A stretch of 64,000 bases of DNA from Cyanophora paradoxa (lineage: Eukaryota > Glaucocystophyceae > Cyanophorales > Cyanophoraceae), in NCBI GenBank assembly GCA_004431415.1, contig QPMI01000638.1:168501-232500 (forward strand), given 5' to 3'. This document shows, in pieces, positions 9,382 through 20,279 of the stretch. Below the pieces are notes generated by a model. The model did no database searches and was not told the origin of the DNA. It was given only the letters and a program-made list of their open reading frames with translations. Both the position numbers and the translations under genes were made by a program. The first letter of the stretch is position 1. Each line of letters opens with the position of its first letter.

Positions 9382-10412
9382 ATCGCAGTACCCCGGGCCG
9401 GGGATCAGCTGAGTCAGCTGGCAGCCGCGGCTGCAGCAGCTCCTAAGGCAGCCGGTCGTAGTTCCTCTCCCGAGTTCTGGGAGGCGAGGAAGGCGGAGTG
9501 GGAGGCGGAGTGGGAGGCGGGGCGGGAGGAGCGGAAGCGAGCAGCCAAGGCCGCAGCCGAGGCCGCAGCCGAGCTCGCAGCCGAGGCCGCAGCCGAGGCC
9601 GCAGCCGAGGCCGCAGCCGAGGCCGCAGCCGAGGCCGCAGCCGAGACCGCAGCCGAGGCCGCAGCCAAGGCCGCAGCCAAGGCCGCCGAGGCCGCAGCCA
9701 GGGCCGCAGCCAAGGCCGCCGCCGAGTTCACGGAGTCCAAGGCCAGAGCCAAGGCCAGAGCTGAGGCCGCAGCCAGGGCCGCAGCCGAGACCCCAGCCGA
9801 GGCCGCAGCCAAGGCCGCAGCAAAAGACTTCATGCGGGAGATGTGCCGTGGGAGACCCGTCCCCCCCGGAAGTGATCTTGCGCTCAGCCGTAGACACATG
9901 TTGTCGTAGACGGGAAAAAAATGAACATCGTCCATCGACTACATCAAGCTCGGGCGCGCGACGCCCCGCCACCGCAAGGAAGCGCTCGCCGCGCTCCTTC
10001 CGCGGGGGGATCGCCTCTTGCCTGCGCCCGGCCTCCCCGCTCGCACGCCCCCGCCGGCGCCCGACCGCAAGGCGCCGGACGAGCTCGTTGTTCGCCATGT
10101 TCTGTTTCGACTCTGATTCGACTTGCACAGGTCAACAATTGGATTGTGGCGGAGGACGCACGCGAGGCAAAGCGGGAGCTCGAGGAGCGTGCAGCGGGAG
10201 GCGAAGCAGCAGGAGCGGGAGGCGAAGGAGCGGGAGCGGGAGGCGACGCAGCAGGAGCGGGAAGCCAAGAAGCGGAAGCGGGAGGCGGAGCGGGAGGCGA
10301 AGGAACAGGAGCGGGAGGCGAAGCAGCAGGGGCGGGAGGCGAAGCAGCAGCGGGAGGCGGGAGGCGGGAGGCGAACCCAGAGCTTGATGAGATTTTTGAC
10401 CTTCCTTCATAA
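9382..10412 (+). CDS. Ala/Glu-rich helical repeat protein, partial model
   Basis: After a probable acceptor at 9371-9381 a plus frame reads AGDQLSQLAAAAAA, then EFWEARKAEWEAEWEAGREE, then long AAAEAAAK repeats, and on to KDFMREM (about 9840). A second segment begins after an acceptor near 10130 with VNNWIVAEDAREAKRELEE, followed by a minisatellite and ANPELDEIFDLPS with stop at about 10410. In the minisatellite an alternative frame gives REAKQQEREAKEREREA, also helical, so the frame used is uncertain. The first exon and the splice between the two segments are unresolved. It faces eEF2 head to head. No family is recognised; a helical rod or coiled coil is the best structural guess. The 285-codon minus ORF over this region (GLGCGLGC repeats) is taken as a shadow. 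Confidence 0.45.
9540..9830. repeat. Minisatellite, GCCGCAGCCGAG unit
   Basis: Twelve-bp units GCCGCAGCCGAG and close variants (AAG, AGG or GAC for GAG) are repeated more than 15 times. In the plus frame they encode AAAE/AAAK. Confidence 0.92.
10170..10380. repeat. Minisatellite, GGGAGGCGAAGCAGC type
   Basis: Units of 12-18 bp built on GAGCGGGAGGCGAAGCAGCA are repeated about a dozen times. All three plus frames stay open through them. Confidence 0.88.
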
Positions 10413-11229
10413 TCGATCTCGCCCTCGATACTCTGTTGCCAAACTTGCTGGGCTGGCGACTTCAGCTACCGCTTATTCTAGCCTAGTAGCTCAGCAACTC
10501 ACGCGCTCAGGCGGCTATAGCTAAAGCTTGGGTCATCGGGTCGGACTTCGATTTGGAGGGGCCCAACTTTGATTTAATTTGGACTTGCTGAGGTTTTAAC
10601 GGCGACTTTGAATTCTTGCGACTTCAATATTTTGGGCCATGGGGTCGCCGAGTCGGACTAGTTCGCGAGGGGCGGAGGCTAACTCCATGTCGGGCCCCTG
10701 CCAGGCCGCCACTGCAGCCGAAGCGGCCACTAGACACGATGCTGCACCCGCCATGCGGGCACCTGCATGTCTCAACTTGGCAAGGAGGCGCATCACTCCC
10801 CTTAAGCTTAGGCCTTGGGCCAGCCCGTGGCCAGTTTGCAATTGCAATGTTACTTGCTGGTTGGCTGGCCCCACGCGTATACGTACGTGCACGCGTACGG
10901 GCGGCAAGCGCTATATATAGCTAGCGCTGCTGCAGTGTATACTTAAGCTTAAGCTTACATCCCACACTTGTATACGTATACGTACGTAAACGTTAACATG
11001 TATACTCTTGCTTGATTGCAATTGCAGAAGCTCTAACCAACATGTACAGCAGCTTCGTACCCCAGCGGCCACTAGCCATGGCCATGGGCCATGCCCCAAA
11101 TTGTGGCATGGGCACCTGTTTACGTATATTACGTACACGTATACAAAGCTATATATAGCTATATAGATAGCTAGCTGTACGGTAGTGTCTGCCAGGCTGC
11201 CGCAATGTGCATCATGGCATTACTCTCTT

Positions 11230-11440
11230 AAGGCCGTGGGGCTAGGGGGCCACCGGGCCACGCAGGCCTAGGGCCCAGCCCGGGGCCAGCACTGGCCAGC
11301 TTGCAATTGCTGCCAGGCTGATTGGCTGGCCGGCGCCTGTGGCTGCTCAGCGGCTCTTGCCGCAGGGTACATCCCTCACTTTTAAGCCGGGGCTTGCGTT
11401 TCAAGAACACTCTAAATGCTGGTGTAAATGAATGCGAACT
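11230..11440 (+). repeat. Repeat family D copy, diverged
   Basis: Order of GGGCCACGCAGG, TTGCAATTGCTG, GCAGGGTACATCCCTCAC, AAGCCGGGGCTTG and CTCTAAATGCTG parallels the 14.4 kb copy. An internal part resembles the piece at 10800-10870. Confidence 0.6.
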
Positions 11441-11694
11441 TCGGAACACTGCAGCAGTTCAAAGTGGGGCCCCAAAATCAAGCTCGTGGCAGCCTGGCAG
11501 AGAAAGACCTTTGGACCAATCACGAGTTCCCCAAGGCTACCCCGACGTCGACTTGGCGAATAATAAGCTGAGCATCCCATTCAATGATTCCAGCTTGCCT
11601 TGTGCCACCCTGCCACACCCTATCTCCCTCTCACACGTGCACGCCTGTGGGAGCGGGGGAGGCTGTATTCCCGTTTCTCTTTCTTAGTGGCCCG

Positions 11695-11979
11695 GCCCTT
11701 CATGGCGGCGAACGGCCGCAGCCCAGGGGAGCCCTCGCCGAGTCGGGCAAGGCCCGCTCGTGGCCCTTCGTGGCGGCGAACGGGCGAGCCTTCAGCTCCC
11801 GCAGTGCAGGCAAGGCCCGCTCGCTTGGCCTGGTAAAGCAATAGAAGACTTCGATTTCGACCCCTCGCTTTCAACTTCCGAGTTGCCTATGAGAGCCCAT
11901 GGATTGCTCAGCGAACACTGCTAGTCCGAACAGCTACTGGTCTAGTCCAGATATCGCGTGTGTCGTATCTGAAATGCAA
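11695..11979 (+). repeat. Repeat family A, complete copy
   Basis: Starts with GTGGCGGCGAACGGGCGAGC-type sequence (itself duplicated), then AGAAGACTTCGATTTCGACC, GAGTTGCCTAT, GAGAGCCCATGGATTGCTC, CAGCTACTGGTCTAGTCC and ends TCGTATCTGAAATGCA. Shares this order with 16985-17324, 34683-34923 and 37195-37400. Confidence 0.92.
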
Positions 11980-12120
11980 TCCGCCACAGTGCTAGCTATC
12001 CATGATCAAAAAACATTGAACCCTACACCACCCCAGAAACCAAACAAATTCGCTTTTCAAGCTTGATTAAATATAAGTATTCTCTCACAGGGCGACTCTC
12101 ACAGTACTGTAATTCAACTC

Positions 12121-13743
12121 TCATCGCCTGTATCGATCGCGAGAACGGGAGCGTGAGCGTGATCGCGCTCGACGATCCCTGTAGCGATCTGCGAAAAAAT
12201 AGCAAGACACAATAAGCAGCAACATAACGTGTTTATGTACGTAGAACACATACCTCTCCTATCCCGGTCATAGTCTCTTGATGGCGACCTCGACCGGCGC
12301 CTGTAACGATCATCATAGCGCGGACTGCGATCTCGGTCCCTTCGGGGCGACCTGCGGTCTCTGTGGCAAGTCAAGACCACGTTCCGCATGTGCCCGCGCA
12401 AGTTCAGATGCAACGTACCGATCCATTCCACGTTGAGGCAGCCGCGTGCCCATGTACACGCCCGGGGTTGGGGAGTGAGCTTTTTTGGTGACCTGTGACG
12501 TCAACGTTAGATGTGCAGTTTCAGGCGGGCAGCAAATTGGGCTAGATTTACCGAAAAGTCGACACGAATCGGCCTCCCATCAACTTCCTGCACATCAGGT
12601 TGGCTAAATTGACACTTGTTGCGCGGGAACAAGAGCACCTTGCCGTGGAGTTTTTCCTTTGCCTTAGCGGCATCCTCAACTGATTTGAAATACACGAAGC
12701 AAAACCCCTTCATCTTGTTCGTCTGCAGAAGCCGACATCATCTATCAGAGTCGGAAAACATAGGAACTAGGTCTGGCTATTTAAGAGTCGAGTTTGCTAG
12801 CCCAGAAAGCATCTAAAATAGCAGAATATCGTCCCGCGGCACAGCAAAGCGCGATGCATCGTGCCGACGCCCTGCTGTTTAAAGCGAGACAAAAATCTCG
12901 CATCGCATGTAAACTACATGTGGGCATCGAAGCGGCCCAGTGTAGGGGTAGCGATGCGTTTGACGCAGTGTTTTGCCTTACTAGACGCAGGGGGCATTCA
13001 TTAAAGGCGAGGGGATTTCTCGATCGAACCTGGCGGTCATATATAAAGTGAATCGAATCGAACCCGTCGCAGGCCTCGCACATTCCGCGGACCAGCCCTT
13101 CATCTGTGGAAGGGGGAAGACCAAACATCCCGAGGCATCGGTCTGGTTGCGGGGCCTCCCGCTGCGCAGGGATGCCCCCGCTTTGTTACCATTCGCGAAC
13201 AAAACGCGGGCGAAAGGGAAATTTCGACGGGGAAGTGCGATTATGCGTTTCCGCTCCGTGCAAAGAGGCAAGGGCACAAGCCGCCCGTGACTCGTTCGAA
13301 GAGCGTTCAATATGGCATCCGTGTAATGCAGTGGAGGCAGAGAATGCCCCCGCCGATTCGAAAGATACGGATGCGCTGGCGCATCCCAGAGAAAGCACAA
13401 AAGCTCTCACCGCGAATCGACTAGGAGCGGCTGGCCGAAGAGGCGAGCGCCTGCAAATCGATGAGCTCGGGGAAGTAGAACGGTTTTGGACGTCGCTGCA
13501 AGCACACCGAGGGGATTTCGAACGACTTCGGCTCCGACGAATCCTCTTCGGGGACGGAGAGCGATCACGATCCCGCTCCCGCTTTCGGGTGGGCGACGCG
13601 TCGTGCCTGCGCGAACGTCGGCGCGGAAGGAGAATAACGCGAGGTGATCGAACCTGGACGACGCAGTCGCGTGCACGGGAGAGCGATCTCGGGACTGCGA
13701 TGAATGACAATGAGATTCGAGATTTAGGTGGCGAGACACCCAT
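12121..13743 (-). CDS. TRA2: Transformer-2-like SR splicing factor
   Basis: RNA-binding splicing regulator of the nucleus. Exons on the minus strand encode, in order: an N-terminal RS region (SRDRSPVHATASSR, then RKRERDRDRSPSPKRIRR); RRM first half CLGMFGLPPSTDEGL and FIYDRQ; RRM second half KMKGFCFVYFKSVEDAAKAK (RNP1 GFCFVYF), then EVDGRPIRVDFS; the TRA2 linker VTKKAHSPTPGVYMG; and a C-terminal RS tail RDRRARSRSRSRSRDRYRR with stop at 12121-12123. RNP motifs, linker and two RS domains in this order are typical of TRA2. One intron in the RRM, between IYDRQ and TNKMKG, is about 300 nt, far longer than the rest, which suggests an insertion or regulated splicing. The initiator codon is not settled; 13743 is the furthest plausible ATG. 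Confidence 0.92.
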
Positions 13744-14029
13744 CGCGCACGTCGCTCATCGACAACCACGGCTCGGAAATGCTCAGGCTATCCGCAAGGG
13801 CAAAGCTGGATTGTGGTCTGGAACTTTTCTCGCCCTGCTGTCCCCTCGCAAGGCTGGATTGGGGTTTCAAGCTTTTCTCAATTATGTATTGTACCCCGCA
13901 AAATTTTGTAATGTACCCCTCTTCGTTGCCTGTACGTACCCCTGGACTCAAATGGGAAGTCCGACCCCAAGACTCGAGCCCGCGACGGCCCGGGCCGGCG
14001 CGGCGGAGCTTATAATTCAATGATTAGGT

Positions 14030-14360
14030 CGGACGTCCTTGACTACGATTACCGTAGTACGATTAGCTAGGGGGTTGGGCGCCGGCGACCGAGCTCGAGC
14101 TTAGGTCGGATTTCGACGTCCAACACGTATGGTCCTTGTAGTGCAATTGATTATGATTACGATTCAATGATTAGGTATAGGGGGCTGGCCATGGGCGAAC
14201 GTCCTTGATTACGAGTACGATAAGCTTTAAGGGGGTTGGGTGACGGAGCTTAGGTCAGACGTCTTTGATTACGATTACGATTAGGGGGTTGGGCGACTGA
14301 GCTTCGCAGAGTCGGTCGGACGTCCTTGATTACGTATACGATTACGATTAGCTAGCGCTA
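14030..14360. repeat. Degenerate GATTACGATTA repeat block
   Basis: Repeating GTCCTTGATTACGATTACGA motifs separated by 40-70 bp of related sequence containing TTAGGTCGGA and AGGGGGTTGGG. Confidence 0.8.
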
Positions 14361-14379
14361 TATAGGGGGTTACGAGACG

Positions 14380-14660
14380 CGATGCCACACCCGCAGTGCA
14401 CGCGGGTATACGTACATATAGTTTTAGCTAGCTAGAGTGTCCACGGCCGCGGGGAGGTGCATCACTCCCCTTTAGCTGAGCTATAGAGGGCCACGCGCGC
14501 AGGGCCCCGCACCGGCGCCAGCCTGGCAGGCCTGGTCGGCCAGTTGAAATTCGCTGGTGGGCTGGGCCCGCGGCCACAGCGGCCGCAGTGTACATTCCCA
14601 CACGTGCACTTGTAGCCCGGACTTGTGGTTTGAATTCGTGTCCAAATGCTGTATGTACCC
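14380..14660 (+). repeat. Repeat family D copy
   Basis: GCGATGCCACACCCGC, CTAGCTAGAGTGTCC, GCATCACTCCCCTTTA, GGGCCACGCG, GCTGGTGGGCTGGGCCCGCG, GTGTACATTCCCACAC, TGTAGCCCGGACTTGTGG and CCAAATGCTGT appear in order. This is the best complete copy with 20280-20490. Confidence 0.88.
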
Positions 14661-15253
14661 AGAACCCAAATCGAAGTCCGACCCCAAAGCTCGAGCCCAA
14701 TTCATGCAAGTCCAAATCACCCCATGATCAGCTGCAGGAGTGATCTGTCTCGAGCCCAAGCTGAAGTCCAAATCAAATTCCCAAAGATGCAGCTGGCCGC
14801 TAACGTACACAACGGCCGCTCTCTGCGATTTCGATCTGCCATAAGACTTCGATCTGGATCTCGGAGGTATTGATATCGATCTGACCCGGCGACTGCCCAC
14901 AGTTCCGCGACCCTCACAGATCGCGACGGCCACAGTTCCAGCGCCACCCCTTTCACTGAGTCAGACGCAGTGTAATGCAGCTCCACCTTTTGCGCCCCGT
15001 GCGGGAACGGGAACGTTTCAACTGAACGGAGTTTGCGTCACGCCCCGCCATTGTTAACTTCTTCCGCCAATGAAATTAGCCCAGCGCAAACTGAGCTCGA
15101 ACTTGGCTCGTACACAGTGGCGTACACACCGGCCACAACGTCACAGTAACGGTCAGCAGGCCGGCTTGCTAGTCAGCTTCCTCGGCTAGGCCGACTAGCT
15201 AGCTTCCCGCCATCGCGCACGCCCGAGCGCGAGCATTCCTGCACGCCGCGTGC

Positions 15254-16690
15254 ATGAAGCAGTCAAAGCGAAGAACCAGCCTCTGGATGACGGCTTCGAC
15301 GAGGCCGACGTCGGCACGCTGGCACGCAAGCGACCCGACAGCAGCAGCTCGTGGCCGCAAGGGCAACATGAAGCGTGTCAACAAGATCACTCAGCAGGCG
15401 CGCAAGCGAAGAGCCCAAGCTCCTGACCTCGACATCTCAAGGCGAGCACCCCGCGGCAACGGTCCGCTGCCTGGACACCAGCGGCCGCGCCTACCACGTT
15501 CGCCTTGGCGACTTCGTCATCTGTTCAGTTAGCTCAGACACCCAGCTGTGTCCAGAACTCAGCGTCGTTCGCCCGAAGCCCTTCCATTTCCCGCGCCCAG
15601 GTGAAACGATTTTGGCGCGAGTCGAGGCGAGTTCCCAACACAGACGAAGGCGAAGCGCGGCGACTTCAACTACTCCGTCAACGGCGTCATCCTTCGGCGC
15701 TTCGTGCGCCCGGAGGACTCCGATGTGAAGGACTGCGGGCTCGGCAGCGTGATCATCAAGGCAGACGGGAGCAGGCAGCCGTGGCCATCGCAAACCACCT
15801 CATCTACTACTCGAACGTGACGGTCCGCCCGCCGCGCCCGCGCCCCGTTCCAGCGTCCGATGCCCGTGCGCGCAGGTTCACGCACCCGCGAAGGTGGTGG
15901 CCGCGGACGAGTACAAAGCCCTCAACCACGCCGATCCCCACATCTACGTCTGTAAGCAAATCATGACGTTCCCGGGCGACGGCTCCTTCCAGTTCGACGT
16001 CGCCCTCGCCTTCAACGCGAGCTCAAGCGAGTGGCGAAGAAGAAGATGGCGTGCTTCCTCCGCCGCTGTCGAGGCCGGAGGAGCGCGTGGAGGCGATTGG
16101 CTACCTTCAGGACGCCGCCGCGAACGCCCTCAAGCGCCGGAAGACCGGGACGCAGCTTGTCAACGTCAAGATCCCGGTGGCCGGGCCGGCAATGTTGGTC
16201 TGCGGCTCTTATGACTCGTTCGAAGTTCTTTTTCCTATCCTCTAACGGTGCGCATCGCAGGAGAACATCGTGGCGCAGGTCGCGCACGTCGCCACGCCAT
16301 CGACCCGAAGACGGGCCAGCCGATCCCGGTTGACAAGCTGCCGGCGGCGAATCGCTTCGTTATCGAGCTTCCGGACCGCGAGACCGCTGCTGGTGGAAGC
16401 CGCTTCCTTTTTCCCGCTCGCTGTTCTTTTTCCGACCTCTTTGCAGCTGTTCTCGGTCCTCCGGCGTGGCGCAAGCGTCCAAGCGCGTCCAAAGCTGCGT
16501 CGCCAAAGTCGTCTGGATTCACGTCCTCGCCGAGGTCGTCCTGGCTGCCGCAGGTGCTGCCGCCAATCTGGCCGTGCGCGGCCTGCCATCGCTGGCGCCG
16601 CCCAGCCACGCTCTAATGGAACCGAACGCTGAGCCGACCTTGGCAGACAGCACAGAGAGCGGCATCTCGATCGCGAACGCTAAGCTATAA
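15254..16690 (+). CDS. Unassigned multi-exon gene, tentative
   Basis: Several plus-strand stretches have protein-like composition but the exon joins are not solved: AVKAKNQPLDDGFDEADVG (about 15260-15320); TVRCLDTSGRAYHVRLGDFV (about 15450-15510); KRGDFNYSVNGVILRRFVRP then EDSDVKDCGLGSVIIKADG (about 15650-15770); VVAADEYKALNHADPHIYVC then FPGDGSFQFDVALAFNA (about 15890-16020); RVEAIGYLQDAAANALKRR then VNVKIPVAGPAMLVCGSYD (about 16085-16220); AIDPKTGQPIPVDKLPAANR and FVIELPDRE (about 16300-16380); and a C-terminal exon with a hydrophobic stretch VVWIHVLAEVVLAAAGAAAN ending at 16688-16690. I do not recognise the family. It may be a membrane-anchored protein; the start is a guess. Confidence 0.4.
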
Positions 16691-17335
16691 GCGCTTTTGC
16701 TTTTCCGCGCAAGTCCGTGGCTGGCCGCAATCTAGCTGCAGCTGGCCGTGCTTGGAAGGGGGGAGATGGCTTGGGGGGATATAGAATTTGGTCTAGCCAG
16801 CTCGAACTCGAACTCAGCCGGCTGATAGCCGCCGTGACACGGCCGTGTTCAAAATTCAATTCCATCCATTGTTAAAGCTCGCGAACTAGCGGGATGTCCA
16901 AAAGTCGCGCCGTTTTCGGCCGTCGAGGTCCGTCCGGGGCCGTCTGCGACATGCGAAACAGCTCCTTACGGAAGCTGTATTCCTTTCCTTTAGCGGCCCT
17001 CAGTGGCGGCTAACGGGCAAGCCCTCCGGCAAGGCCCGCATGCCTAGTCCAGTAGAGCAACAGAAAGGCTTAGATTTCGATTTCGACCCCTCGGTTTCGA
17101 CTTCGATCTTGACGTCGAGTTGCCTATTCGAGAGAGCCCGTGATCGCTGTGTGTGCATGTGTGTGTGTTCGATTTCGACCCCTCGGTTTGGACTTCGATC
17201 TTGACGTCGAGTTGCCTATCCGATGATCTGAGAGAGCCCGTGGATCGCACAGCGAACACTGCTAGTCCGAACATGTACAGCTACTGGTCTAGTCCAGATA
17301 TCGTGTGTGTCGTATCTTAAATGCACACCGTGTCT
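16691..17335. other. Intergenic, family A repeat
   Basis: No gene. Dominated by a family A copy (16985-17324) that runs up to the TFIIB stop codon. Sequence from 16691 to 16980 shows nothing recognisable. Confidence 0.7.
16985..17324 (+). repeat. Repeat family A copy with internal duplication
   Basis: Same order of motifs as the 11.7 kb copy, but the block CGATTTCGACCCCTCGGTTT through GAGTTGCCTAT is present twice (about 17075-17128 and 17168-17222). It ends TCGTATCTTAAATGCA 12 bp before the complement of the TFIIB stop codon. Confidence 0.92.
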
Positions 17336-19105
17336 TTATACACAGAGCAGCTGATCGAGAATGACATGAAGCGGAACTCCAGGGAAGGACACAGATTTGC
17401 CTCCATGAGTCTGCACATTCACCGGCGTCTTCTCTGACTGAAATTCCTTGGGTAGCTGCAAGAGAAATGGCAGGTCCGGTACTGTTGTTTCACAATCACT
17501 CCTTGCAGACAGATCTCCTGTTATGGAAGATCACATAAAGGGCGCGAACGGCACAGCACATTGATCAAAAAACAATCACCACTTTGTGGACTGCCAGGCA
17601 GAATTGCATCGATGTGCGCAATCAGATCTTTATATGCCCCCAGAAGCGCCCCAGCAGACACATTCGCAAGTGATCCAGTCTCCTCTAAGCTTCGACTGGG
17701 GTTCTGCATTTGATGTGCAATGTGCCTGATTGTAACAGTGAGTGTACAGCAATCCCAAGAAAAAAACGCGCTCACACTACTGCCACGGATGTGACCATGG
17801 CACGATGAGAGCCACACAACTTCTTGGTGAAAACTTGTTCGGCTATATGAAGTGCAAGATTCTGGGTGTCCCTGTCCATTTGCAGCAGGTCACATGTTCG
17901 CTGCACAAGCGAAGCAAGGCTTGATGACGACGTTGAAGGAACCGACTGGCTCCACAGTGTCAATGTTCTAAAGCACGGTGAGTCATGGTGTCACATCAAT
18001 GCAGATTGGAAGTACCGGATGTGCTGAGCAATTTCTCGTTGAGCGATCCCAGACGCAAGCTGGATCTCTTGCATTCTGTTAGGTACTGTGCACACAATGC
18101 AGGCGGCTGCCAATGCCGGGATGTTCTTGTTGGCAAGAGACTTGTGTTTGGCAAAAGCACAGAACCTGCAGCCCGATATTGGGACGTCCTCTCTGCAAGG
18201 CGAGCCCAGAAAAGTTTTGCACTTACTGTTTGAAGGCTTCCTCAGCGACATTGGAGTCCAAGCCAACTTCGTCTCGAATGTCTTGGATCTGGACATACCC
18301 GTGAAGTATGCTGCAAAGATCAAACTAACCGAATGCTCAGTTTAAACATGGCTTCAGCACAGAGGAGTGTGACATACTTCAGTGGACTTCATCTCGTTAT
18401 GCCTTGCAGGCTGCTTGGAATGCAGCTGGCCGAAAGGCCGCATGGATTGCTCTTGCTTGATTGCAGGAGCTCCAAGCGAACCAAAAGCATCATCTTCGGA
18501 AAAAAACAGTCCAAGAAGACGCTCTAAATCGGCCAGCTCTCCTGGGACAGTTCTAAGGCGAGTTCGTCTGGTCAGAAATTAATTCGTCAATGTCAAAGAA
18601 TGCTTTCTGACCTCGACGTGGAGACAAATGCACTGTCATTGTGAACACGCATTTGAGAGAATGCAGTGATGAACCCTTTTGAGAAGAATGGGTCATCCGG
18701 TATCTGTCAAAAAAATTTCGGAGTCGTCACAAGCGCCAAATCGAGCAGCACGTGCAGCTCACCTCCCCCTCGTCAAATTGAAAGAGATCTGAGAGATCGG
18801 TCGTGACGAGGCAGAGAGGTGAGTCGTGTTGCGACGTGACTTGCGTTGTCCTCAGATCGATGTAACGTTCCTCAAGGACCTGTTGACATTGCGCACACGA
18901 GATCGTGCTGGCGCCGCGGCTGGAAAACCCGGAAGTCAGATGGGTGCCGTGTGTACTCGCAGCAAGATCAGATCGTAGGAAGTTAAAGAGCTTCGAAGAA
19001 GACGCGTATGTATACGAGCGCCCTCGTGGTCCAGTAAGACTCGAAGCGCGCTCACCTGAGGGATTCTGAAGAGCAAGCCGGACAAACGCGAGTGGATCCT
19101 TTCAT
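17336..19105 (-). CDS. GTF2B: Transcription initiation factor TFIIB
   Basis: TFIIB bridges promoter-bound TBP and RNA polymerase II. Exon 1 starts at ATG 19103-19105 and encodes MKGSTRVCPACSSESL, the first half of the zinc ribbon. Exon 2 encodes ASTISCAQCQQVLEERYIDL, the second half (CPAC...CAQC). The first cyclin-like repeat comprises IQDIRDEVGLDSNVAEEAF, then KHKSLANKNIPALAAACIVC and MQEIQLASGIAQREIAQHIR. The second comprises LVQRTCDLLQMDRDTQNLAL and RSLEETGSLANVSAGALLGA. A C-terminal exon ends at 17336-17338. Introns include one of only 34 nt (18193-18226, GTAAGT...TTGCAG). The order and repeats fit TFIIB; Brf1 is the alternative, but the C-terminus is too short for Brf1. It is diverged in the linker after the zinc ribbon. 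Confidence 0.85.
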
Positions 19106-19181
19106 GTCACGGTGGCGGTCGCGTGTCGCGAGCTCCCGGGCGGGTCGCGGTCTCGCGCGCGGCGGCGGTGGCCCGCGCTGC

Positions 19182-19319
19182 GCGGGTGGCGCCGGCGCTT
19201 CCGGCTAGCTTTGATTGCGAATGTAAGCAAGGTATCCTAGAATGGTCTCCGCGGGTGGCGCCGGCGCTTCCGGCTAGCTTTGATTGCGAATGTGAGCAAG
19301 GTATACTAGAATGGTCTCC
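19182..19319. repeat. 69-bp tandem duplication
   Basis: The unit beginning GCGGGTGGCGCCGGCGCTTC and ending AGAATGGTCTCC is present twice with two mismatches. Confidence 0.93.
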
Positions 19320-19459
19320 GATTCGGAGCGCCCGTCTTAGCTCCCGTCACGGTTGGTGTCGTGCAGCGGAAAACGGGGCGTGCGAGCTTCGCAGATGCCG
19401 CTTAGATCCCGCGGGAAAGCGTCCGGAATGGGTACAGGTACGCGACGTCTTAGCTTGAT

Positions 19460-19780
19460 CTGCGCGGTTAACGTTAGGGCGTCCTTGATCTTCTGCGATT
19501 ACGATCATAATAAGGACGTCTTAGCTTTGATCTGCGATTGCGATTACGATTAGGACGTCCTTGATCTGCGATTACGATCACGGGTTGGACGAAACTTGAA
19601 AGTTGGACGAAAGTCGGACGAAACTACAATATACAATTGGAAGAAAGTTGGACGAAAGTTGGACGAAAATTGGACGCCTTTGTTTTAGAGATCTGCGATT
19701 ACGTATACGATTACGAAGCTAATTATATAAGGTTGGACGTCTTTGATTGCGCATGCGATTACGATTATTAGAGGTTGAAC
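19460..19780. repeat. GATTAC and TTGGACGAAAG repeats
   Basis: Copies of GATTACGATTAGGACGTCC-like sequence flank a tract of about eight imperfect 11-bp TTGGACGAAAG units (19581-19680). Single units recur at 20067-20095. Confidence 0.8.
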
Positions 19781-20159
19781 GGAAAGCTCCCCGAGGTTTT
19801 GCGATTTGCCCGAGGTAAGCAGCCAAGTAATAATTTTACTGAACGCCGTGTGACGCTCAGCGGCTGGCTACCGGTGCCCCGCCCCCCCGGCCGCACGGTG
19901 GGTGCGGCATCACCAGTGATATTACTGTGATTGGCCATGGAGTCATTATTCCAAGCCGCACTCTTCCAAGCTTTCGTCGATGGCCGAAGCCAATTTGCTG
20001 GTCGCCGCCTGCATCACCGCCTTCCCTGCATCAAGCGCGGCTGCCAGCTGCAGGGAGGACCACATGTGGACGAAAAAGACGAAAGTTGGACGAATTAAGT
20101 ATCAATCGGTCGAAGTAGTAAAGTGTTCCGCTGAACGCTGAAGGCAACTTGTGACACAT

Positions 20160-20226
20160 ACCCCCCCCCCCCCCCCCCCTCCCGGGCCCTCCCCCCCCCC
20201 CCCCCCCCCCCCTCCCGGGCCCTCCC
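20160..20226. repeat. Paired poly-C runs
   Basis: Two C runs of about 19 and 22 bases, each followed by TCCCGGGCCCTCCCCC or TCCCGGGCCCTCCCC. The G-rich complement is a strong quadruplex candidate. Run lengths may be affected by sequencing error. Confidence 0.85.
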
Positions 20227-20279
20227 CCTTGAAGCCTGAAAAAGCCATTCCAAGCCTGACCCGCCACCACCCGGACACG

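Larger units (their letters stand above)
10413..12120. other. Intergenic repeats upstream of the TRA2 3' end
   Basis: No gene supported. Holds family D-like copies (about 10740-10930 and 11230-11440) with AT/CG palindromes such as TATACGTATACGTACGT between them, and a complete family A copy (11695-11979) ending about 140 bp from the TRA2 stop. Confidence 0.6.
13744..15253. other. Intergenic, GATTAC-rich repeats and family D
   Basis: No gene supported. From 14030 to 14360 at least five degenerate copies of CGTCCTTGATTACGATTACG alternate with GGGGGTTGGGCGAC-type spacers. A family D copy follows (about 14380-14660). Unique-looking sequence from 14700 to 15250 contains no ORF I can support. Confidence 0.6.

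Noticed and set aside
9271-10128. 285-codon minus-strand ORF with GLGCGLGC repeats
   Set aside because: It is the reverse of the minisatellite; composition is repeat-driven, and the plus frame has better protein character before and after the repeat.
13106-14023. 305-codon plus ORF opposite TRA2
   Set aside because: Antisense to RS-domain exons and introns of TRA2; Arg/Gly/Glu-rich composition reflects the RS repeats.
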